From contig CAXXUZ010000002.1 in NCBI GenBank assembly GCA_963667605.2, positions 62,001 to 126,000 on the forward strand: 64,000 bases of DNA. The letters run 5' to 3'. Positions 18,587 to 28,805 of the stretch are shown piece by piece. Position 1 is the stretch's first letter, and each line of letters begins with the position of its first letter. The position numbers were made by a program, and so were the translations under genes. A model generated the notes under the pieces. It saw only the letters and a list, made by a program, of their open reading frames with translations, ran no database searches and had not been told where the DNA came from. The DNA comes from JADLGL01 sp963667605 (GTDB lineage Bacteria; Pseudomonadota; Alphaproteobacteria; Rhizobiales; Kaistiaceae).

Positions 18587-20770
18587 ATGGATCAACTGAA
18601 CACACACCCGAACGCACCGGGACCGGCGGACGAGTCCTTGCTTGGCAACGGGGCAGCGCTCCGCAGCAGCCCCGAGCGGTTCGTCAATCGCGAGATTTCC
18701 TGGCTGCACTTCAATCGGCGCGTTCTCGAGGAGGCCGCCGCCACCAAACATCCGGTGCTGGAGCGGCTGCGCTTCCTGTCGATCTCGGCAAACAATCTAG
18801 ACGAGTTCTTCATGGTCCGCGTTGCCGGGCTGAAGGGCCAGCTTCGCGAGGGCGTCACCAATATCAGCGATGATGGCAGGACGCCGGGCGAGCAATTGCG
18901 ACTGATCGGCGAGGTGGTTTCCGAAGTCACGACCGATCAGCAGGGCGTCTGGGCCACCCTAAGGCGCGAGCTGGCCCGAGCCGGGGTCGTTCTCGCCGAG
19001 AGCGACGAATTGACGGCCAATGAGTTGGATTGGCTCCGCGCTTACTTCCTGGACACAATCTTTCCGATTCTAACGCCGTTGGCGATCGATCCGGCCCACC
19101 CGTTTCCGTTCATCCCCAATCTCGGTTTCTCGCTCGCACTCCAGCTTGTGCATCTCAAGACCGCCGCGCGAATGACCGCGCTGCTGCGCGTTCCGCCGAC
19201 CCTCGACCGTTTCGTCCAGTTGCCCTCGGGCGAGCCCGGCATTGACCGTTTCGTCAGCCTGGAGCAGGCGATCTCGCTGTTCACCGATACCGTGTTTCCG
19301 GGGTACCGGATCGAAGGCAAGGGCGTCTTCAGGATCATCCGCGACTCCGACATAGAGGTCGAGGAAGAGGCCGAGGATCTGGTGCGTCTATTCGAGAGCG
19401 CACTCAAGCGCCGTCGGCGCGGCTCGGTGATAAGGCTCGAAATCGAGGCCTCGATGCCGGAAGCACTGCGCAAACTGGTCTCTCGTGAAACCGGCATCGG
19501 TGCCGAGGACGTGTTCCTCGTCGACGGTCTCCTGGCACTCAACGATCTGTTACAATTGGTCGCACTAGACCTGCCGGCCCTGAAATTCGAGCCGTTCACC
19601 GCTCGCTTTCCCGAGCGGATACGGGACCATGGCGGCGATTATTTTGCGGCGATCAGCAAGAAGGATCTGATTGTCCATCATCCCTATGAATCCTTCGACG
19701 TCGTGCTGCAATTCCTCGGTCAGGCCGCAGCCGATCCTGATGTCGTCGCGATCAAGCAGACGCTCTACCGCACCTCCAACGACTCGCCGATCGTCCGCGC
19801 CCTGATCGAGGCTGCCGAGGCGGGCAAAACCGTAACGGCGCTGGTCGAGTTGAAGGCACGCTTCGACGAGGAAGCTAATATTCGCTGGGCCCGTGATTTG
19901 GAAAGCGCCGGCGTTCAGGTCGTGTACGGCTTCCTCGAACTCAAGACCCACGCCAAGATGTCGCTGATCGTCCGGCGCGAATCGGGGCGGCTCGCCACAT
20001 ATGTTCACATGGGCACCGGCAACTATCACCCAGTGACGGCTCGAGTTTATACCGACCTATCCTTCTTCTCCGCCGACCCGGTAATCGGTCGCGATGTCGG
20101 CCGGGTCTTCAATTACATCACCGGCTACGCCGAGCCGGGCGAGCTCCAGCGCGTTACGATCTCGCCGACGATGCTGCGCCAACGGATGTTGGAGCTGATT
20201 GCCCGCGAGGGCGAGCACGCCAAGGCTGGCGGTCATGGCCAGATCTGGATGAAGATGAACTCGCTTGTCGACACCGAGATCATCGATGCGCTCTATGACG
20301 CCAGCTGCGCCGGCGTCGAAATCGATCTCGTGGTGCGTGGGATTTGCTGCCTTAGACCGGGGATCGAGGGGCTGTCCGAGCACATACGGGTTCGCTCGAT
20401 TGTCGGCCGGTTTCTCGAACATGCTCGAATCTTTTGTTTCGGTAATGGCGCCGCGCTGCCGTCTCCGGAGGCGATCGTCTATATTGGCTCTCCCGATATG
20501 ATGCCGCGCAATCTCGATCGCCGCGTCGAAGCGGTCGTCCAACTGCTCAATCCAACGGTGCATCAACAGGTACTTGAGCAGATCATGGTCGCCAATCTGG
20601 CGGACAACCAACAAACGTGGCGAGTCCTCCCCGACGGCACATCGGTTCGGCTCTTGCCGCGGAAGGGCGAAAGGCGCTTTAACGCCCATCAATACTTCAT
20701 GACAAATCCGAGTTTGTCTGGGCGTGGCAAATCTCTCAAGCGTAATCCACCCAAGGCTATCCGACGATAA
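18587..20770 (+). CDS. ppk: Polyphosphate kinase 1
   Basis: Reversible synthesis of polyphosphate from ATP via a phospho-histidine. 727 residues, family length. The N-domain opens RFVNREISWLHFNRRVLEEA, followed by the SISANNLDEFFMVRVAGL stretch. The catalytic His is in MGTGNYHPVTARVYTD, and VALVELKARFDEEANI precedes it. The gene's last 47 bases overlap the start of ppx in another frame, so synthesis and hydrolysis of polyphosphate are coupled in expression. Confidence 0.95.
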   Translation: MDQLNTHPNAPGPADESLLGNGAALRSSPERFVNREISWLHFNRRVLEEAAATKHPVLERLRFLSISANNLDEFFMVRVAGLKGQLREGVTNISDDGRTPGEQLRLIGEVVSEVTTDQQGVWATLRRELARAGVVLAESDELTANELDWLRAYFLDTIFPILTPLAIDPAHPFPFIPNLGFSLALQLVHLKTAARMTALLRVPPTLDRFVQLPSGEPGIDRFVSLEQAISLFTDTVFPGYRIEGKGVFRIIRDSDIEVEEEAEDLVRLFESALKRRRRGSVIRLEIEASMPEALRKLVSRETGIGAEDVFLVDGLLALNDLLQLVALDLPALKFEPFTARFPERIRDHGGDYFAAISKKDLIVHHPYESFDVVLQFLGQAAADPDVVAIKQTLYRTSNDSPIVRALIEAAEAGKTVTALVELKARFDEEANIRWARDLESAGVQVVYGFLELKTHAKMSLIVRRESGRLATYVHMGTGNYHPVTARVYTDLSFFSADPVIGRDVGRVFNYITGYAEPGELQRVTISPTMLRQRMLELIAREGEHAKAGGHGQIWMKMNSLVDTEIIDALYDASCAGVEIDLVVRGICCLRPGIEGLSEHIRVRSIVGRFLEHARIFCFGNGAALPSPEAIVYIGSPDMMPRNLDRRVEAVVQLLNPTVHQQVLEQIMVANLADNQQTWRVLPDGTSVRLLPRKGERRFNAHQYFMTNPSLSGRGKSLKRNPPKAIRR

Positions 20771-22304
20771 TCGGCCCCCGGCCGGGAACGACGAGCCGGA
20801 GGGAGCGCCGGGACGGATCGCCAATTCCACTCCGGTCGCGGTCATCGATATCGGCTCGAACTCGGTACGGCTTGTAGTGTACGAGCATCTCAGCCGTGCT
20901 CCGACCCAGCTATTCAACGAGAAGGCCCTGTGTGGGCTTGGCCGCGGCGTTTCCGCTTCGGGAAAACTGGAGGAATCGGCAGTCGCTTCGGCGCTGGAAT
21001 CGATCCGGCGTTTTGCCGCGCTAAATAAGCAGCTGCGTGTCGGGCGCGTGGATATCCTGGCCACGGCGGCCGTTCGCGATGCCGAAAACGGTGAGGCGTT
21101 CATCGCCGCGGTGGAGGAAATAACCGGGACCGCGGCGACCGTTCTCGCCGGCCGCGAAGAGGCGCAGCTGTCGGCGCTGGGTATCGTCGCCGGCATTCGC
21201 AATCCCGATGGGATCGCCGGCGATCTCGGCGGCGGCAGTCTCGAACTAGTTGATGTCAGCGGTACCGAGCTAGGCTCGGGCGAGACCCATCCGATCGGTG
21301 GCCTGTCGCTGAAACACGCTTCTGGCGGCGACCGCTCGATGGCGAAAAAGATCGTGACCAAGACACTGGCTGAGTCAAAGGTCTTGACCCGAGGCAGACG
21401 CCGCGATTTCTACGCCATCGGCGGCACCTGGCGATCGCTGGCGCGGCTGCACATGTCACAGACCGGCTACCCGCTGCGGGTGATGCACCAATATACGATC
21501 GAGGCCTCTGAGGCGGTCGAGTTCTGTCGCATGGTGGGCCAGCATGAGGTGGAGTCGCTCGACTCGATCGAGGCTATTTCGAAGAACCGCCGTCCGCTAC
21601 TGCCCTTCGGCGCCATCTTGCTCGCCGGTATGCTTGCCGCGATGAAGCCGGCCCGAATCGTGATGTCCGCCTTGGGGATGAGGGAGGGGCACCTTTACGA
21701 CTTGATGGATCAGAGCCGGCAGGCCCAGGACCCGTTGCTAGTCGCAACCGAGGAATTCGCTATTCTTCGTTCCCGGTCGCCGCGTCATTCTCGGGAGCTG
21801 GCTGCCTGGTCGGACGGCGTATTCGCGGCGATGGAAATCAACGAGGCGGTAGACGAGGTCAGGTTGCGCAAAGCCGCTTGCCTTCTCGCCGATATTGGCT
21901 GGCGCGCCCATGCCGAATATCGCGGCCTTCAGAGCCTCAACATGATTGCCAATGCTGCCCTCACTGGCATTGACCATCCCGGGCGCGCCTACCTCGCACT
22001 GGCCGTGTACTACCGGCACGAAGGTATCGGTGCCGAATTCGCCTCTCCCCGGCTGCGAGAAATCGCGACACCGCGATTGATCGAACGGGCGCGCCTGCTC
22101 GGAGGCACGATCCGGGTCGCTCATATGATCTCCGCGGCGATGCCCGGGATCATCACTCGGACTCGGATCGAGCTGCGCGGGCACGAACTGACCCTGATAT
22201 TGCCGCCTGATCTGGAGCCACTTGCCGGCGATCGGGTCAGGCGTCGGCTACTCCAGCTGGCCAAACTGGGCGGCTGGGAGGCGGCGATCGCGATCGAACA
22301 CTAA
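20724..22304 (+). CDS. ppx: Exopolyphosphatase / pppGpp phosphohydrolase (Ppx/GppA)
   Basis: Releases phosphate from polyphosphate ends. 526 residues. The ASKHA ATPase fold is marked by AVIDIGSNSVRLVVYE (~residue 38), ILATAAVRDAENG and GDLGGGSLELVDV; the C-terminal part (~310 onward) resembles the HD-like domain of longer Ppx proteins. The GTG at 20724 overlaps ppk; a later start would lose little of the conserved domain, so the exact N-terminus is open. Confidence 0.92.
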   Translation: MANLSSVIHPRLSDDNRPPAGNDEPEGAPGRIANSTPVAVIDIGSNSVRLVVYEHLSRAPTQLFNEKALCGLGRGVSASGKLEESAVASALESIRRFAALNKQLRVGRVDILATAAVRDAENGEAFIAAVEEITGTAATVLAGREEAQLSALGIVAGIRNPDGIAGDLGGGSLELVDVSGTELGSGETHPIGGLSLKHASGGDRSMAKKIVTKTLAESKVLTRGRRRDFYAIGGTWRSLARLHMSQTGYPLRVMHQYTIEASEAVEFCRMVGQHEVESLDSIEAISKNRRPLLPFGAILLAGMLAAMKPARIVMSALGMREGHLYDLMDQSRQAQDPLLVATEEFAILRSRSPRHSRELAAWSDGVFAAMEINEAVDEVRLRKAACLLADIGWRAHAEYRGLQSLNMIANAALTGIDHPGRAYLALAVYYRHEGIGAEFASPRLREIATPRLIERARLLGGTIRVAHMISAAMPGIITRTRIELRGHELTLILPPDLEPLAGDRVRRRLLQLAKLGGWEAAIAIEH

Positions 22305-22310
22305 CGGCGA

Positions 22311-23489
22311 CTATTCGACGGTCTGAGCCGTTCTGGCCTCGCCGATATTGCTCGCGCGAACCCGACCGCCGTCGAACTTCAGACCAAGCTCCCCGCGCTT
22401 CAGGCGCAGGGCGTTCTCGCCGAACAGCTCAAATCTCCAACCGCTGAGCGCCGGCACCTCGGCATTATCGTCGTCTGCGATCGCCACCAAATCGTCGACC
22501 GTGGCGATCACCTTGGCCGCCACCCCATGATGCTCGGAGGTCATCTTAAGCAGAACCTTGAGTAAATCCACAGCAGCACCATTGTTATCCGAGCGACGCC
22601 GGGTTTTCGGTAGTTTCGGTAATGTATCGCGAGGTCTGGCCGCGACTTCCTTTATTAGTTCGACGATTCTCTCGCCGGCCTTGGATCGCTCGAACCCGCG
22701 GCCAATTGTACGCAGTGCAGCAAGGGCGACGGTGCTGGTCGGCAGCTGCGTGGCGATCTCGTAGAGGGTATCGTCCTTGACCACTCGGCCGCGCGGCAGA
22801 TCACGAGATTGAGCCTCCCTCTCGCGCCAGGCGGCCAGCGCCTGCAGAGCTGCGAGCTCGATCGGCCGCCGGGCCCTCAATTTCAGCCGCCTCCAAGCTT
22901 GCTCCGGCTCCAGTCGGTAGGTGTCGGGGGAGGTGAGGATTTCCATTTCAGTCGCCACCCAGTGCGACCGCTTTTTCGCATCGAGCTGTTTGGCCAGTGC
23001 CCCATAAACCTCGCGCAAATGGGTGACATCGGCCAAAGCGTACACGAGTTGTCGCTCCGATAGCGGCCGTCGCGCCCAATCAGTGAAGCGTGACGTTTTG
23101 TCGATCTCGGCGCCCGTCAGACGGCTCACCAGTTGCTCATAGCTGATTGAATCGCCGAAGCCGCAGACCATTGCCGCGATTTGGGTGTCGAACACCGGAC
23201 GTGGGATCAGGCCGCCGCGATGAAAGACGATTTCGATATCTTGGCGTCCGGAATGAAACACTTTGAGAACGGTCTCGTCGCTCATCAAATCGAAGAAAGC
23301 GGCAAGGTCGATGTCCGGCGCCAGCGCGTCGATCAGCACCGCGTCGTCAGGGCCGGCGATCTGGATTAGGCAGAGCCGCGGCCAATAGGTGGTCTCGCGC
23401 ATGAACTCGGTATCGACGGCGACGAATTCAGCCTGCGCCAAGTGAGCGCAGGCTGCGGCTACATCCTCTGAGCGGGTGATCAATTCCAT
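22311..23489 (-). CDS. rnd: Ribonuclease D
   Basis: 3'-to-5' exoribonuclease involved in tRNA maturation. 392 residues. The DEDD exonuclease motifs are AVDTEFMRETTYWPRL (Exo I Asp and Glu), LKVFHSGRQDIEIVF (Exo II) and YALADVTHLREVY (Exo III). An HRDC-type domain follows (~205-290). It ends 6 bases from ppx on the opposite strand and is divergent from aspS, a conserved alphaproteobacterial arrangement. Confidence 0.94.
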   Translation of the reverse strand: MELITRSEDVAAACAHLAQAEFVAVDTEFMRETTYWPRLCLIQIAGPDDAVLIDALAPDIDLAAFFDLMSDETVLKVFHSGRQDIEIVFHRGGLIPRPVFDTQIAAMVCGFGDSISYEQLVSRLTGAEIDKTSRFTDWARRPLSERQLVYALADVTHLREVYGALAKQLDAKKRSHWVATEMEILTSPDTYRLEPEQAWRRLKLRARRPIELAALQALAAWREREAQSRDLPRGRVVKDDTLYEIATQLPTSTVALAALRTIGRGFERSKAGERIVELIKEVAARPRDTLPKLPKTRRRSDNNGAAVDLLKVLLKMTSEHHGVAAKVIATVDDLVAIADDDNAEVPALSGWRFELFGENALRLKRGELGLKFDGGRVRASNIGEARTAQTVE

Positions 23490-23674
23490 GGCGGTTGTAT
23501 AGGGGGTTACGGATAGATTGTCGCGGGCTCGCCCTCAAACCGCGCCGTCGATTTGAGGTTGCCGTGGGAGGTACCCGCCGCCTTGACAAAGGCTGGGCGG
23601 CATGTGCCTTTCCGCCGTGTTGGCGACCGCTGGCCGGCCCGCCTATCACCTCAATTCTCCAGGAAATTTGGTGT

Positions 23675-25450
23675 ATGCATCCCTATCGCAGCCACACTTG
23701 CGGCGACCTGCGATCGTCTGACGTCGGTCAGCCCGTGCGCCTATCGGGATGGGTCCACCGCGTTCGAGATCACGGCGGGCTGTTGTTCATCGATCTACGC
23801 GATCATTACGGCGTCACCCAGATCGTCGCCGATCCGGATTCGCCGGCCTTTTCCATCGCCGAGTCGGTGCGGTCGGAATGGGTGCTCAAGGCCGACGGAA
23901 CTGTGAAGGCGCGGTCGGCCGAAACCGTAAATCGCAATCTGCCGACTGGAGAAGTCGAGATCTTTGTTGGCGCGATCGAGGTGTTGTCCGAAGCAGCAGA
24001 ATTGCCGCTGCCGGTCTTCGGTGATCAAGATTATCCTGAGGAGATCAGACTGCGTTACCGCTTCCTCGATCTGCGCCGCGACCGGCTGCATCGCAATGTC
24101 CTCAAGCGCGCTGCGATCATCTCTTCGGTTCGCCGGCGGATGATAGAGGCCGGATTCTTCGAGTTCCAGACACCGATCCTCACTGCTTCGTCGCCGGAAG
24201 GAGCGCGCGATTTTCTGGTGCCGTCGCGGCTGCATCCGGGAAAGTTTTACGCGCTGCCGCAGGCGCCGCAGCAGTTCAAGCAGATGATTATGGTCGCCGG
24301 CTTCGATCGTTACTTTCAGATCGCGCCCTGCTTTCGCGATGAGGACGCACGCGCCGACCGCTCGCCCGGCGAGTTCTATCAGCTCGACATCGAAATGAGC
24401 TTTGTCGAGCAGGAGGATGTCCTCGCTGCCGTCGAGCCGGTGCTTCGCGGTTTGTTCGAGGAGTTCGCCGACGGCAAACCGGTGAGCCAAAGCTTTCCGC
24501 GCATCACTCACGCTGACGCGATACGGAAATATGGCACCGATAAACCAGACCTTCGCAATCCGATCGAAATGCGGGACGTCACCGAGCACTTCCGGGATTC
24601 GGGATTTCGTGTTTTTGCTGGTCAGATCGCCTCTGACTTCAAGGTAGAGGTTTGGGCGATCCCGGCGGCGGGAGGCGGCAACCGCGCATTTTGCGATCGG
24701 ATGAATGGCTGGGCGCAGCATGAGGGACAGCCCGGCCTTGGCTACATCTTCTTCCGCGATGACGGAGAGGGTGCTGGCCCGATTGCCAAGAATGTCGGCC
24801 CGAATCGGACCCAGGCGATCCGCGAGGAGCTCAGCATCGGCGACGGCGATGCCGTCTTCTTCGTCTGCGGTCTGCCGACGAAAATGGCTGCTTTCGCCGG
24901 CAGCGCCCGGCAGCGGATCGCCAACGAACTCAGCCTGATCGAAACCGATCGGTTTGATTTCTGCTGGATCGTCGATTTCCCAATGTTCGAATGGGATGAG
25001 GAAGAGAAGCGGATAGATTTCTCCCACAATCCGTTTTCGATGCCGCAGGGCGGCCTCGCCGCTTTGGAGGAGAAGGACCCGCAGGAAATCCTCGCCTATC
25101 AATATGACGTGGTCTGCAATGGCGTCGAACTTTCGTCAGGAGCCATCCGTAACCACCAGCCCGACATCATGCGAAAGGCTTTCGCCATCGCCGGCTATGG
25201 CGAGGAGGTGCTGGAGGAAAAGTTCGGCGGCATGTTGCGGGCGCTGCAATATGGAGCGCCGCCGCATGGTGGCATCGCTCCCGGCCTCGACCGCATTGTC
25301 ATGCTGCTGTGCGGTGAGGAGAATTTGCGCGAGGTGACGATGTTCCCGATGAACCAGCAGGCTGAAGATTTGATGATGGGAGCCCCGTCGGAAGTCTCAA
25401 TGCAGCAGCTGCGCGAACTTCACATCCGGCTGAACCTGCCGGAGGAGTAA
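23675..25450 (+). CDS. aspS: Aspartyl-tRNA synthetase
   Basis: Class II synthetase of 591 residues. The OB anticodon-binding fold starts HTCGDLRSSDVGQPVRLSGW. Motif 2 is in FRDEDARADRSPGEFYQLD and motif 3 in GIAPGLDRIVMLLCGEENL; the bacterial GAD insertion lies between (~290-400). ATG 23675 is chosen since AGGA precedes it and upstream in-frame codons are unlike the family. Divergent from rnd, sharing a 185-base gap. Confidence 0.95.
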   Translation: MHPYRSHTCGDLRSSDVGQPVRLSGWVHRVRDHGGLLFIDLRDHYGVTQIVADPDSPAFSIAESVRSEWVLKADGTVKARSAETVNRNLPTGEVEIFVGAIEVLSEAAELPLPVFGDQDYPEEIRLRYRFLDLRRDRLHRNVLKRAAIISSVRRRMIEAGFFEFQTPILTASSPEGARDFLVPSRLHPGKFYALPQAPQQFKQMIMVAGFDRYFQIAPCFRDEDARADRSPGEFYQLDIEMSFVEQEDVLAAVEPVLRGLFEEFADGKPVSQSFPRITHADAIRKYGTDKPDLRNPIEMRDVTEHFRDSGFRVFAGQIASDFKVEVWAIPAAGGGNRAFCDRMNGWAQHEGQPGLGYIFFRDDGEGAGPIAKNVGPNRTQAIREELSIGDGDAVFFVCGLPTKMAAFAGSARQRIANELSLIETDRFDFCWIVDFPMFEWDEEEKRIDFSHNPFSMPQGGLAALEEKDPQEILAYQYDVVCNGVELSSGAIRNHQPDIMRKAFAIAGYGEEVLEEKFGGMLRALQYGAPPHGGIAPGLDRIVMLLCGEENLREVTMFPMNQQAEDLMMGAPSEVSMQQLRELHIRLNLPEE

Positions 25451-25474
25451 GCTCCGGCAAGCTAGACGCGGAGG

Positions 25475-27424
25475 TTAGTCGACCGGACCGACCGCCAAAT
25501 CGACTTGCAGAATCTCGAGCAGCGAGAACGGCGATTCATCGGCCGACGCCGCCAGCAGGATCAACGGCACCGGCTCGTCTGGGCGTGCCGATATCGTCAG
25601 CGTTGATGGCGCACGCAGGAATTCCTGCAGGGCTGGGCTGATCGCCGCGGCGATGGTTCGATCCATCGTGATCGCCAGCAGGAACGGCAGACCGCGGATG
25701 AACTCGTCGCGATATTGCTCGGGCGGCGTGTCGGTTCCCTCCGCCGTCCATTGGAACAGCCGATCGGCCACCGCTTCATCGGTGACGACGATCTCGGCCC
25801 AATTGAGCGTCAACCCCAATAGCGCCACTTCGGAGATGGCGTCCGAGTTTTCCATCATTGCCCGAGTAATGCCGCCAAGCTCAACCCTGACCGCGATCGA
25901 TCCGGCATCGGCGACGGCGAAACGCAACTCGTCTATCAGTAGCGTCTCGGTCGCCTCGTCCCAGCTCCAAGACAGGCCGAACTCGGACACCAGCTCGGTG
26001 TATCCAAGCTGATTAAGCACACGCCGTATCTCGCCGTCGATCAGAGTCAACGGCAGGACCAGCCCTCGAAACTCCAGCAGCCCTTCGGTCGGCACGAGCC
26101 CGATATAGCCGCCGCTGGTAACAAGCATCCGATCGATCGTGACCGGGAGCGTCCCGGCGACAGCGAACTCAAATCCACCGATTTCGATGAATCCAAGCGC
26201 TGGAATGAACTGTTCGACATTGTTCTGCTCGCCGCCGGCGGCGATGTTCGCGATCAACATCTCAAGAGTTTCCTCGGGCGGAAGGGTGATTCCGCCCAAG
26301 GCAAAATGATCGAGTTTGAGATAGCCATCGCCGCCAACAACGATGTCGACGTCGGAAAGGCCGATTTCGCCAAGGCCGTCGAGGGAAACCTGTTGGATAC
26401 GGAACTCGCCGATATGGAAACGGTCGATTTCGTCGGCGTAGATGTCGAGACCTTGAATGCTGAATCCGCCCAGCCCCCAGGGTGAGATCAGGTCGATGAG
26501 GATCTGCTGCATAAGGCTATCGGCCTCTCGCGATGAGAGGTCTGGATCGCTGAGCAACCGCTCGAGCACCGGCGTGAATGGCTCGGCAGCCAGCCGCATT
26601 TCGAAATCATCGAGTTCGATCGCCCGAATCCGCATTTGAATATTGGGGGCAGCGAGGATGATGTTGCTGTACTCGGCATGACCAAGCACGGAGCGCCAGT
26701 CCCGGTCGCCGGCCTTGTACGCGACCGGGTCAAACACCCGGACAAGCGCGTTGAAGTCGATATCTTCCGACACCAGTTCGTCGACCGTCATCACGAACAG
26801 GCCGTCCGGAGACGGTGATTCCATCACCAGCGGACCGGCGTGCGTTGATTCGATACGGCCGTCTGCCCAGCCTCTGATTATGTAATTGTGGTAGGAGACG
26901 ACGCTATTCAGCCCGCCGGCGAATTGGCCGATGTCGATTCGGCCCATTGCAAGCTCGTCGATACTGATTTGGCTGGAGCTCCCCCAGATGTCTAGGATAG
27001 AGGAAATCGGCCGATCAGCGTCGAACACGAATCCGGTTTCCGGAACAACCAGATTGTCGATCGAGAGATCGATGATGTTGATCTCGGCCGTTGGGGTACG
27101 CCCCTGGATGCGATCCACGCTGAACGAACCGAATGCCAAACCGGTCGGCGGTAGATTGTCATAGCCGGCGACTGTTATCGGTTCGAACACGATCTCGATC
27201 TCGGCTCCGAGGATGACAAGGCCACTCAACACCGCCCGGTCGCCATTCCCAGTGAGTGTATCGTAGTTGGCCTCGATCTCGGGCAGCACGTCCATCGCGG
27301 CGACCCACTCCGCAAGCGCTGCGGTGGCGGTATCGGCGTCCTGTGCAGAACTGGTCGCTGGCGGCGCCACCATTCCGCAAAACATCAGGGCAGCCGCGCC
27401 GTGTCGCCTGATCTGCTTCAGCAT
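25475..27424 (-). CDS. Exported protein of unknown function (long paralogue)
   Basis: 649 residues with a signal peptide (MLKQIRRHGAAALMFCGM, cleavage after SSA). The mature part is rich in short beta strands with repeated D/G-rich turns and acidic residues, and has no Cys clusters, no lipobox and no catalytic motif I can recognise. The C-terminal stretch RPDEPVPLILLAASA matches the end of the next gene upstream (PDEPVPLLEIVGL), so the two are paralogues in tandem 56 bases apart. The composition suggests a periplasmic or outer-membrane-associated beta-rich scaffold, but that is inference. Downstream lies the convergent aspS. Confidence 0.7.
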   Translation of the reverse strand: MLKQIRRHGAAALMFCGMVAPPATSSAQDADTATAALAEWVAAMDVLPEIEANYDTLTGNGDRAVLSGLVILGAEIEIVFEPITVAGYDNLPPTGLAFGSFSVDRIQGRTPTAEINIIDLSIDNLVVPETGFVFDADRPISSILDIWGSSSQISIDELAMGRIDIGQFAGGLNSVVSYHNYIIRGWADGRIESTHAGPLVMESPSPDGLFVMTVDELVSEDIDFNALVRVFDPVAYKAGDRDWRSVLGHAEYSNIILAAPNIQMRIRAIELDDFEMRLAAEPFTPVLERLLSDPDLSSREADSLMQQILIDLISPWGLGGFSIQGLDIYADEIDRFHIGEFRIQQVSLDGLGEIGLSDVDIVVGGDGYLKLDHFALGGITLPPEETLEMLIANIAAGGEQNNVEQFIPALGFIEIGGFEFAVAGTLPVTIDRMLVTSGGYIGLVPTEGLLEFRGLVLPLTLIDGEIRRVLNQLGYTELVSEFGLSWSWDEATETLLIDELRFAVADAGSIAVRVELGGITRAMMENSDAISEVALLGLTLNWAEIVVTDEAVADRLFQWTAEGTDTPPEQYRDEFIRGLPFLLAITMDRTIAAAISPALQEFLRAPSTLTISARPDEPVPLILLAASADESPFSLLEILQVDLAVGPVD

Positions 27425-27480
27425 GTATTCCTCCGTTCGCGGCCGGGTCCTCGGCGCTCTCGCTAAAGTCCGCGCTTGAG

Positions 27481-28614
27481 CTAATCGTTAGCCGTCACAA
27501 CCAAATCGAGCACGATCGGCAAGATCGTCGGAGCACTTACGATTAGACCGACAATCTCGAGCAACGGCACCGGTTCATCAGGCTCAGCGATGAGCGTAAT
27601 TGTCTGCGGATCACGGAGAAACGCGCCGACCGCGGCACCGACCTGCTGCTCCAATGTCGGGTTCTCCAAAGTTCGCAGGAATATTTGAAATGCCGCGGCC
27701 AGTCCGAAGGCGACCTCCTGAGGCAAGACCCCGGTGAGTTCGGCCTGTACACGCATGAACGCGTCCATCGCCCCATTATTCTCAAACCGGATGCGTACCG
27801 ATTCGACCATTGCCGAGGCCAGCAATTCCTCGACGCCGCCTGGCTCCTGCAGCAGACCGAGCGGCAGTCCGGAGAACACCCCTGAAATGTCGAGAAAGCC
27901 GAACTCTCGGATATTGATGCCAATCGACTCGGCGAACAGCGTGTCGGATTCAGAGTCGAATGTCCCGGCAATGTTGAAGTCCATCACCAGCGAAGCGAAG
28001 CCCATCGATTGCAAGATTGAGAACGCGTCGGAATTGTCGGCGATGTCCATCGGCACTTCGATGCCGGTCAGACTGATCGCCACCGAATAGGGGACGCCTT
28101 CGATAACGTCGCCAAGTTGCAGAGTGACGCCCTCGATGACCACGTCATTGGCTTGCGGCGGATCAAAGACCACGTGCCGGATGTCAAGCGCGGTCAGCGG
28201 GATTTCAGGTCCGCCCTCGGCCGCGAGATCGGCAACCGGCGGGACCACGAAATCGACAAGTTCAACAACATCCCAACGCAGGACGTTTGCCTCGTCGGTG
28301 ATGTTGCCGTCGATCAGGAGCATCGACTGAGCGACAAATCCGCCCTGCTCGCGTATCACCGGATTGACGACGATGATTTCGGCAATCTCGCCGAACGCAC
28401 CATTGGGCTCGTCGGCGATAGCGAAGCCGGTAATGGTGACGACGTCGTTGGCCTCGGTCGCTATCTCATAGGTCGCGATACGTGTCCCGCCAGCGACCGC
28501 GGCGACAATCTCGTCAGCGATGGCAACGGGATCGGCGGCGACGGCGGGGCTGCCGAGAAGGAGGATCGATCCGACCACGACAATTTGGGAAATCCCCCGT
28601 GCCGAACCGCGCAT
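27481..28614 (-). CDS. Exported protein of unknown function (short paralogue)
   Basis: 377 residues from ATG 28614, which has GGAGGAAG at ideal spacing; a longer frame to 28854 is just open sequence without secretion-like features. The signal peptide (MRGSARGISQIVVVGSILLL) ends near AVAADP. The mature protein is beta-rich, with repeated patterns such as ITGFAIADEPNGAF and VTLQLGDVIEGVPYSVAI. The last 60 residues align by eye with the end of the longer neighbour, and both end with an Asp-rich, hydrophobic tail. No known family recognised. It was probably the first gene of a two-gene unit; an IS630 element now lies about 190 bases upstream of its start. Confidence 0.68.
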   Translation of the reverse strand: MRGSARGISQIVVVGSILLLGSPAVAADPVAIADEIVAAVAGGTRIATYEIATEANDVVTITGFAIADEPNGAFGEIAEIIVVNPVIREQGGFVAQSMLLIDGNITDEANVLRWDVVELVDFVVPPVADLAAEGGPEIPLTALDIRHVVFDPPQANDVVIEGVTLQLGDVIEGVPYSVAISLTGIEVPMDIADNSDAFSILQSMGFASLVMDFNIAGTFDSESDTLFAESIGINIREFGFLDISGVFSGLPLGLLQEPGGVEELLASAMVESVRIRFENNGAMDAFMRVQAELTGVLPQEVAFGLAAAFQIFLRTLENPTLEQQVGAAVGAFLRDPQTITLIAEPDEPVPLLEIVGLIVSAPTILPIVLDLVVTAND

Positions 28615-28805
28615 GAGCTTCCTCCAGCTGTCTCGCTCCGGCCCAGCAACAGGCGAGCCGACGGCATCTTGGGCTGAGTTTGAGACGCTGGCAAGGCGAA
28701 GGCGGGGCGTTGGCAGGGCGGGTTGACAACAACACGACCCGGGCGCCGAAGGTCGATGATGGCCCGGCCGAGCCGGGGTGTGACCGTCGGCCGTCGGATT
28801 AGCTA

